Position numbers and translations under genes: made by a program. Below are positions 56,577-64,000 of a stretch of 64,000 nt of DNA, piece by piece. The stretch covers positions 20,932-84,931 of the forward strand of contig QEVK01000014.1 in NCBI GenBank assembly GCA_003577315.1. Direction: 5' to 3'. Positions within the stretch are counted from its first letter, which is position 1, and every line of letters starts with the position of its first letter. Below the pieces are notes generated by a model. The model made no database searches. It was not told where the DNA came from and saw only the letters and a list, made by a program, of their open reading frames with translations. The DNA is from Hyphomicrobiales bacterium (GTDB lineage Bacteria > Pseudomonadota > Alphaproteobacteria > Rhizobiales > Rhizobiaceae).

Positions 56577-57673
56577 TGCGCATCGAGCTCGTCAAGCGCC
56601 CGCAGCAGTCGCGGCTGTTCTCGGCGCTGTCGCCCTTCATCGCCTTCGCGCTGACCATCGCCGCCGGCGCGATCCTGTTCGCCGCGCTCGGCAAGAACCC
56701 GGCGACGACGCTCTATTACTATTTCATCGACCCGCTGACCGAGCTGTGGTCGCTGCACGAGCTGGCCATCAAGGCCGCGCCGCTGATCCTGATCGCGGTC
56801 GGCCTTTCGGTGTGCTTCCTGTCGAGCAACTGGAACATCGGCGCCGAGGGCCAGTTCATCGTCGGCGGCATCGTCGGCTCGATGCTGCCGGTGCTGTTTC
56901 CCGAGATGAAGTTCTGGTTCGTGCTGCCGCTGATGCTGTTGATGGGCATGGCCGGCGGCGCGCTCTATGCCGCCATTCCCGCCATGCTCAAGGTGCGCTT
57001 CAACACCAACGAGATCCTGACCAGCCTGATGCTGGTCTATGTCGCGCAGCTCTTCCTCGACTGGCTGGTGCGCGGGCCGTGGCGCAACCCCGCCGGCATG
57101 AACTTCCCGGGCACGGTGCGTTTCCACGAATACGCGGTCCTGCCCGAGATCCTGCCGGCCTCGGGGCGCGCGCACTGGGGCTTCGTCTTCGCGCTGGTGG
57201 CGGCGCTCGTCGTCTGGTTCGTGCTGGCCAGGACGCTGAAGGGCTTTCAGGTCAAGGTGCTGGGCCAGAGCCCGCGGGCAGGGCGCTTCGCCGGCTTCTC
57301 CTCGGGGCGCATGGTGATGTTCGCCTTCCTCGTCTCCGGCGCGCTGGCGGGCCTCGCCGGCATCTCGGAGGTGTCGGGCGCGGTGCGGCACCTCAACGAG
57401 AAGCTGTCCATCGGCTACGGCTTCACCGCCATCATCGTCGCCTTCCTCGGCCGGCTGAACCCGCTCGGCATCGTGGCGGCGGGCCTGGTGCTGGCGCTGA
57501 CCTATCTCGGCGGCGAGGCGGCGCAGATTTCCGTCGGCCTTTCCGACAAGGTGGTGCGCGCCTTCCAGGGCCTGATCCTGTTCTTCGTGCTCGCCTGCGA
57601 CACGCTGATCCACTACCGCATCCGCCTCGTGCGGCCGCATGCCGCCGCAGCCGGGGAGGCAAGCCATGTTTGA
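56576..57673 (+). CDS. BMP-type ABC importer permease 1
   Basis: A 365-residue membrane protein with about nine helices of the BPD_transp_2 (nucleoside/ribose-like) family. Landmarks are IAVGLSVCFLSSNWNIGAEG, VRFNTNEILTSLMLVYVAQL and SIGYGFTAIIVAFLGRLNPL. The ATG overlaps the ATPase stop by one base (TGATG), and the end overlaps permease 2 by eight bases. Likely imports nucleosides or similar compounds. Confidence 0.93.
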   Translation: MRIELVKRPQQSRLFSALSPFIAFALTIAAGAILFAALGKNPATTLYYYFIDPLTELWSLHELAIKAAPLILIAVGLSVCFLSSNWNIGAEGQFIVGGIVGSMLPVLFPEMKFWFVLPLMLLMGMAGGALYAAIPAMLKVRFNTNEILTSLMLVYVAQLFLDWLVRGPWRNPAGMNFPGTVRFHEYAVLPEILPASGRAHWGFVFALVAALVVWFVLARTLKGFQVKVLGQSPRAGRFAGFSSGRMVMFAFLVSGALAGLAGISEVSGAVRHLNEKLSIGYGFTAIIVAFLGRLNPLGIVAAGLVLALTYLGGEAAQISVGLSDKVVRAFQGLILFFVLACDTLIHYRIRLVRPHAAAAGEASHV

Positions 57674-58580
57674 GGCCGTCGTCATCACCATCGCCACGGC
57701 GGCGACGCCGCTGCTGATCGCGGCCATGGGCGAGCTGGTGGTCGAGCGCTCCGGCGTGCTCAACCTCGGCGTCGAGGGCATGATGATCATGGGCGCGGTG
57801 ACGGGCTTCGCCGTGGCGCAGACCACCGGCTCGCCCTGGCTCGGCGTGTTCGCGGCCATCGCCATGGGAGCGGCGTTCTCGCTCTTGTTCGCCTTCCTGA
57901 CGCTGACGCTGGTGACCAACCAGGTGGCGACGGGGCTGGCGCTGACGCTGCTCGGCCTCGGCCTGTCGGGCATGATCGGCGAGGCGTTCATCGGCCTGCC
58001 CGGCGTCAAGATGGGCACGCTCTACATTCCCTGGCTCACCGACCTGCCCTATGTCGGCCGGCTCGTCTTCGGCCAGGACCCGATCTTCTACATCTCGATC
58101 CTGCTGACGGCGGGGGTGGCGTGGTTCCTGTTCTACACCAAGGCGGGGCTGACGCTGCGCGCGGTCGGCGACAACCACGCCTCGGCGCATGCGCTGGGCA
58201 TCAAGGTCACCGCCATCCGCTATCTCGCCGTCATGTTCGGCGGCGCGTGCGCGGGGCTTGCCGGCGCGTTCCTGGCGCTGGTCTACGTGCCGCAATGGGT
58301 GGAGGGCATGAGCGCGGGCCGCGGCTGGATCGCGCTGGCGCTGGTGGTGTTCGCCTCGTGGCGGCCGTGGCGGGTGCTGGCGGGCGCCTATCTGTTCGGC
58401 GCCGTGTCGATCGGCCAGCTCCACGCCCAGGCGCTCGGCTGGCCCATCCCTTCTCAACTGCTTTCGGCGCTTCCCTATCTGGCCACGATCGCGGTTCTCG
58501 TTCTAATCTCGCGCAACAGGAGACTGACGATGGTGAACACGCCTGCCTGCCTCGGCCAGCCTTTCGTTCCCGATCGTTAG
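57666..58580 (+). CDS. BMP-type ABC importer permease 2
   Basis: A 304-residue membrane protein. [20 protein letters not shown] is the family signature, and [20 protein letters not shown] is the conserved loop toward the ATPase. It pairs with permease 1. The C-terminus after LISRNRRL looks extended by about 15 polar residues before the stop. It is 43 bases upstream of the binding-protein gene. Confidence 0.93.
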   Translation: MFEAVVITIATAATPLLIAAMGELVVERSGVLNLGVEGMMIMGAVTGFAVAQTTGSPWLGVFAAIAMGAAFSLLFAFLTLTLVTNQVATGLALTLLGLGLSGMIGEAFIGLPGVKMGTLYIPWLTDLPYVGRLVFGQDPIFYISILLTAGVAWFLFYTKAGLTLRAVGDNHASAHALGIKVTAIRYLAVMFGGACAGLAGAFLALVYVPQWVEGMSAGRGWIALALVVFASWRPWRVLAGAYLFGAVSIGQLHAQALGWPIPSQLLSALPYLATIAVLVLISRNRRLTMVNTPACLGQPFVPDR

Positions 58581-58623
58581 GACCGGACAAATCCCTTCGG
58601 ACATCTCAACAGAGGACGGACCC

Positions 58624-59694
58624 ATGAGAAAGACACTTCTGGCGCTTGCGGCATCGGCCGCCGTGCTGATTCCCGGCGCGGCCCTCGCGCAGGACAAGAC
58701 CAAGGCCTGCTGGATCTATGTCGGCCCGATCGGCGACTTCGGCTATTCCTACCAGCACCATCAGGGCCTGCTCGACGCGCAGAAGCACTTCGGCGACAAG
58801 CTCGAGACCGCCTATCTGGAAAGCGTTCCCGAGGGCGCCGACGCCGAGCGCGCCATCGAGCGCTTCGCGCGGTCGGGCTGCGACATCATCTTCACCACCT
58901 CATTCGGCTTCATGGACGCCACCAATGCGGTCGCCGCGCGCTTCCCCGACGTCAAGTTCGAGCATGCCACGGGCTTCAAGCGCGAGCATCCGAACGTGGC
59001 GACCTACAACTCCAAGTTCCACGAAGGTCGCTACGTGCAGGGCGTGATCGCCGCCAAGATGTCGGAGAAGGGTGTCGCGGGCTACATCGCCTCGTTCCCC
59101 ATCCCCGAGGTGGTGATGGGCATCAACGCCTTCGTGCTCGGCGCGCAGTCGGTCAATCCCGACTTCAAGGTCAAGGTGGTGTGGGCCAACACCTGGTTCG
59201 ACGCCGGCAAGGAGGCCGACGCGGCCAAGGCGCTGATCGACCAGGGCGTCGACATCATCACCCAGCACACCGACTCGACGGCGCCGCTGCAGGTCGCGGC
59301 CGAGCGCGGCATCAAGGCTTTCGGCCAGGCGACCGACATGATCGCCTTCGGCCCCGAGACGCAGCTCACCGCCATCGTCGACGACTGGGGTCCCTACTAT
59401 ATCGAGCGCATCCAGGCGCTCATGGACGGCACCTGGGAGCAGGTCGACGTGTGGGGCGGCATGAAGGAGGGCCATGTCGTGATGGCGCCCTACACCAACA
59501 TGCCCGACGACGTGAAGGCGCTGGCCGAGGAGGTCGAGGCCAGGATCAAGTCCGGCGAGTTCAACCCCTACACCGGCCCGATCAACAAGCAGGACGGCAC
59601 GCCGTGGCTGGCCGAGGGCGAGGTCGCGGAGGACAGCTTCCTGCTCGGCCTCAACTTCTATGTCGAGGGCGTGGACGACCAGCTTCCGCAGTAA
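58624..59694 (+). CDS. BMP family ABC transporter substrate-binding protein
   Basis: A 356-residue periplasmic protein. The signal peptide MRKTLLALAASAAVLIPGAA ends at LAQ; no lipobox Cys is present, unlike Gram-positive BMP lipoproteins. The Bmp fold has CWIYVGPIGDFGYSYQHHQG, TTSFGFMDATNAVAARFPDV and VDIITQHTDSTAP. Related proteins bind nucleosides (PnrA/TmpC), but rhizobial relatives may take other purine-like compounds; the ligand is not defined. A terminator follows 24 bases after the stop. Confidence 0.93.
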   Translation: MRKTLLALAASAAVLIPGAALAQDKTKACWIYVGPIGDFGYSYQHHQGLLDAQKHFGDKLETAYLESVPEGADAERAIERFARSGCDIIFTTSFGFMDATNAVAARFPDVKFEHATGFKREHPNVATYNSKFHEGRYVQGVIAAKMSEKGVAGYIASFPIPEVVMGINAFVLGAQSVNPDFKVKVVWANTWFDAGKEADAAKALIDQGVDIITQHTDSTAPLQVAAERGIKAFGQATDMIAFGPETQLTAIVDDWGPYYIERIQALMDGTWEQVDVWGGMKEGHVVMAPYTNMPDDVKALAEEVEARIKSGEFNPYTGPINKQDGTPWLAEGEVAEDSFLLGLNFYVEGVDDQLPQ

Positions 59695-59717
59695 GCTGCG
59701 CCGATCGCGGCAACCGG

Positions 59718-59743
59718 AAGGGCGGCCCTGCGGCCGCCCTTTT
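59718..59743 (+). terminator. Rho-independent terminator of the BMP operon
   Basis: A 10-bp perfect stem, AAGGGCGGCC (59718-59727) and GGCCGCCCTT (59732-59741), with loop CTGC and a TTTT tract at 59740-59743. Confidence 0.85.
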
Positions 59744-60082
59744 GCGTTGCGGGGCCGGCATCGGGCCGTAGGGCGCGAAGCCGGACGCAGCGTGAGCGGC
59801 CAAGGAAGCGGGGCTTTCGCGCGGCTCCGCGGCCCACCATTCCATCCCATTTGGGAGTAGGCGGCATAACCGCCCGGCGATACTCCATAAACACTGCCGC
59901 GCCACCGAGCTCACCATTGGCGACGCGGCCCGGATGTGGTTCGCTTTGGGATCGCATGCCGTTAACCGCCTGACCAGTGGCCCCTGGTCAGGCGGTCTTT
60001 TCGTGGGCCGCCGCGAATCGAGGCCGCGCCCGCCCGTGAAACGGCGCGTTGCCGGCGATACGCCCCGCGCGGCGGCGTCCCG
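59744..60082 (+). other. Intergenic region, possible small RNA gene
   Basis: There is no credible protein gene in these 339 bases. The region begins just after the BMP terminator and holds a second strong terminator near its end, so a separate short plus-strand transcript may end there. A T-rich patch (CATTTGGGAG, 59847-59856) is the only promoter-like hint. Nothing else is identified. Confidence 0.35.
59965..60002 (+). terminator. Orphan rho-independent terminator
   Basis: A 12-bp perfect stem (59965-59976 with 59985-59996), eight-base loop and a following TCTTTT tract on the plus strand. On the minus strand the tail is a poor U run. No plus-strand gene lies between it and the BMP terminator about 220 bases upstream. 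Confidence 0.75.
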
Positions 60083-60364
60083 TCAGAAGGGCTCGTCGAA
60101 GGTGATGATCGAGACCTCGCCCTCCAGCGCGCCCTGCCAGGCCGAAAGATGCGGCTCGTCTTCGGGCGCGCCCTCCATGTCGCCGATCTGGTCGAGCTCG
60201 GCCTCGGCATAGCCCTCGGCCGCCAGCGCCTCGAGCGCCCGGCGCACCGCGGAATCGTCGTCCGGCGCGGTGAGCATGACGTGCACGCCCTGCGATTCGC
60301 CGCCCTTGTCGCGCCAGACGCGGCCGACGATGATGGTGACGGGCTTCTGATCGTTGTCGTTCAC
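60083..60364 (-). CDS. Conserved-looking small hypothetical protein
   Basis: A 93-residue acidic protein. A GTG start at 60364 is preceded by AGGGAG at a good distance; an ATG six codons earlier is an alternative. It reads KPVTIIVGRVWRDKGGESQG, with a front segment like a beta strand, an Ala/Glu-rich helix (DDDSAVRRALEALAAEGYAE) and an end EGEVSIITFDEPF. I do not recognise a domain. It is divergent from the ribosomal operon. Confidence 0.65.
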   Translation of the reverse strand: MNDNDQKPVTIIVGRVWRDKGGESQGVHVMLTAPDDDSAVRRALEALAAEGYAEAELDQIGDMEGAPEDEPHLSAWQGALEGEVSIITFDEPF

Positions 60365-60811
60365 GCTGCATACTCCCTGCATATCCCTGTCTGGCACGAT
60401 TCCGGCCCCGGCGACAGGGCGCGCGAGACCGGGAATCGCGAATTGGGCCGCGTTCGCGCAACAATGTTGCGGGGGTGGCGAGACGAGGCGAAAGAAGGCC
60501 AAACCCGCATACTTCTTGGAGGCGCGGGGCTTGACGGTTGCGGGCGTTGCGAGTAGAAGCCGCGACGTCTGAGCCGATGTGAGGCTTTCCCTTTCGGGGC
60601 GTCGCGCCCTGGAGCTGGCCTCAAACAGGGTTCGTTTTACGAGCGACTAGACATTGCCGGCTTGCACGAAACGGGCTTCCGTTTCCTCTGCGTTTTGTTC
60701 GGGCAGGACCGCCGGGGGTGGTTTGGTGCCCGAATTGCCGTATGGAGATGGTCGCCGAAACGGCCCTGAAAAGGGTTTGAGGCACGGGTTTTGAGATAGA
60801 AGGAAGGTTTG
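60365..60811 (+). other. Leader and upstream region of the str operon
   Basis: There is no gene in these 447 bases. It holds the promoter candidate at 60531 and about 250 bases of untranslated leader. A seven-bp hairpin GAAACGG/CCGTTTC (60668-60685) lies in the leader. AAGGAAGG before ATG 60812 is the rpsL ribosome binding site. Confidence 0.55.
60531..60559 (+). promoter_or_regulatory. Probable promoter of rpsL-rpsG-fusA-tuf
   Basis: TTGACG (60531-60536), 17 bases, TAGAAG (60554-60559). The strong -35, the optimal spacing and the location support it. Confidence 0.55.
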
Positions 60812-61183
60812 ATGCCTACCGTCAACCAGCTGATCCGCAAGCCGCGCGTCGCGCCGGTGAAGCGCAACAAGGTTCCGGCCATGCAGGCCAACCCGCAGAA
60901 GCGGGGCGTTTGCACGCGCGTCTACACCACGACGCCGAAGAAGCCGAACTCCGCGCTGCGCAAGGTCGCGAAGATCCGCCTCGTCAACGGCTTCGAGGTG
61001 ATCGGCTACATTCCGGGCGAGGGCCACAACCTTCAGGAGCACTCCGTGGTGATGATCCGCGGCGGCCGCGTGAAGGACCTTCCGGGCGTCCGCTACCATA
61101 TCATCCGCGGCGTGCTCGACACGCAGGGCGTGAAGAACCGCAAGCAGCGCCGTTCCAAGTACGGCGCCAAGCGTCCGAAGTAA
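60812..61183 (+). CDS. rpsL: 30S ribosomal protein S12
   Basis: A 123-residue protein, the standard size. It starts [12 protein letters not shown], has the streptomycin-site segment [16 protein letters not shown] (with the Lys43-equivalent in PKKPNS) and [16 protein letters not shown] (Lys88-equivalent). Both resistance-associated lysines are wild type. It is part of the decoding centre of the small subunit and the first gene of the str operon. Confidence 0.98.
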   Translation: MPTVNQLIRKPRVAPVKRNKVPAMQANPQKRGVCTRVYTTTPKKPNSALRKVAKIRLVNGFEVIGYIPGEGHNLQEHSVVMIRGGRVKDLPGVRYHIIRGVLDTQGVKNRKQRRSKYGAKRPK

Positions 61184-61247
61184 GGGTTTCCCGGCTTCGG
61201 CGCTTCTTTTTTAGGGCCGCGGCCGACGATCGTGAGAGACGAAGAAC

Positions 61248-61718
61248 ATGTCCCGACGCCACAGAGCAGAGAAGCGCGAGATCAACCCGGACCCGAAGTT
61301 CGGCGATCTCGTCGTCACCAAGTTCATGAACGCCATCATGCTGCACGGCAAGAAGTCGACGGCTGAAACGATCGTCTATGGCGCGCTCGACCAGGTGCAG
61401 GCCAAGACGAAGCAGGAGCCGGTCGCCGTCTTCCATCAGGCGCTCGACAACGTCGCTCCGCACATCGAGGTGCGTTCCCGCCGCGTCGGCGGCGCGACCT
61501 ACCAGGTCCCGGTCGACGTGCGCCCCGAGCGCCGGCAGGCGCTCGCCATCCGCTGGCTGATCGCTGCCGCGCGCAAGCGCAACGAGACCACGATGGTCGA
61601 CCGCCTGTCGGGCGAGCTGCTCGACGCGGCCAACAACCGCGGCACCGCCGTCAAGAAGCGTGAGGACACGCACAAGATGGCCGAAGCCAACCGCGCCTTC
61701 GCGCACTACCGCTGGTAA
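61248..61718 (+). CDS. rpsG: 30S ribosomal protein S7
   Basis: A 156-residue protein. [35 protein letters not shown] segment (here [15 protein letters not shown]) and [20 protein letters not shown] are diagnostic. It nucleates the 30S head. It follows rpsL after 64 bases and precedes fusA by 30; in E. coli S7 represses the operon. Confidence 0.98.
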   Translation: MSRRHRAEKREINPDPKFGDLVVTKFMNAIMLHGKKSTAETIVYGALDQVQAKTKQEPVAVFHQALDNVAPHIEVRSRRVGGATYQVPVDVRPERRQALAIRWLIAAARKRNETTMVDRLSGELLDAANNRGTAVKKREDTHKMAEANRAFAHYRW

Positions 61719-61748
61719 TCCGGCGAGCGGAAACGAGAGGCACCCCCG

Positions 61749-63839
<2,091 letters not shown>

Positions 63840-63901
63840 CCGCGCGCCGGCCGCGAGAGACAGACTAGCCCGCACGGGCGCGCAAGGAATGGAGAAGTCA
63901 C

Positions 63902-64000
63902 ATGGCCAAGGGTAAATTTGAGCGTACGAAGCCGCATGTCAACATCGGCACGATTGGTCACGTTGACCATGGCAAGACGTCGCTGACGGCTGCGATCACG
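63902..64000 (+). CDS. tuf: Elongation factor Tu, N-terminal part (cut by window end)
   Basis: The 33 visible codons read [20 protein letters not shown] and then [13 protein letters not shown], the P loop of EF-Tu. It follows fusA by 62 bases with GGAG before the ATG. The rest of the gene is outside the window. Confidence 0.97.
   Translation, partial: MAKGKFERTKPHVNIGTIGHVDHGKTSLTAAIT

Overview
The window is a GC-rich (roughly two thirds G+C), densely packed, mostly housekeeping stretch of chromosome from an alphaproteobacterium. The order Rhizobiales (Hyphomicrobiales) is very likely and a Mesorhizobium/Aminobacter/Nitratireductor-like (Phyllobacteriaceae) genus is plausible. The support is a rhizobial-type phosphatidylcholine synthase, an IalB-family protein, a single-chain B12-dependent ribonucleotide reductase with a tandem NrdR operator, a class I PHA synthase, the order aminotransferase-hom-glpX-recJ, rhizobial dispersed intergenic palindromes, and an rpsL-rpsG-fusA-tuf operon. 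No phage, insertion sequence, CRISPR array or toxin/defence cassette is visible.

Layout. 1-6.3 kb: the end of a P-type ATPase, a DUF1289 protein, a CobT-family protein that has lost its catalytic motifs, a sensor histidine kinase, a secreted or anchored nuclease, a GST and a UDG-superfamily protein. 6.3-10.5 kb: an Lrp regulator, then a leftward polar amino-acid ABC operon without an ATPase that also carries an oxidoreductase and a tiny ORF. 10.6-15.1 kb: molybdenum cofactor genes mobB, mobA and moaA with two exporters between them. 15.1-16.6 kb: a large intergenic palindrome, a DUF971 protein, a MarR regulator, an 81-bp tandem duplication and tRNA-Leu(UAA). 16.6-22.5 kb: hydrolase, CinA-like protein, universal stress protein behind an FNR/FixK-type box, a purine phosphoribosyltransferase, a Nudix hydrolase and a PiT phosphate transporter.

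22.5-30.9 kb: NrdR boxes and nrdJ, a small graveyard of decayed genes (GST, a probable PLP enzyme, an Lrp-type regulator), phzF, phaC and a small lipoprotein. 31-38.6 kb: aminotransferase, hom, glpX, a compositionally foreign gene overlapping the glpX stop, recJ and glmU. 38.7-46.6 kb: glmS, recG, sdhE, mfd. 46.6-54.8 kb: a DsbA-like protein, a YejA-like binding protein, ialB, a 25-bp bidirectional terminator, hspQ, an AEC transporter, a UbiH-like monooxygenase, pcs and a quinone oxidoreductase. 54.8-59.7 kb: a complete BMP-type (nucleoside-like) ABC importer. 59.7-64 kb: an intergenic stretch with an orphan terminator, a small hypothetical gene, and the start of the str operon, running off the edge inside tuf.

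The most interesting points are the CobT-like pseudoenzyme whose stop codon lies at the edge of a dispersed repeat, the NrdR operator in front of nrdJ, the FixK/FNR box in front of the stress protein, the 21-bp perfect palindrome between moaA and the DUF971 gene, the gene graveyard, and the foreign gene wedged between glpX and recJ. I did not find a convincing wholly new multi-gene system. All calls are from reading motifs and translations; no database search was run.
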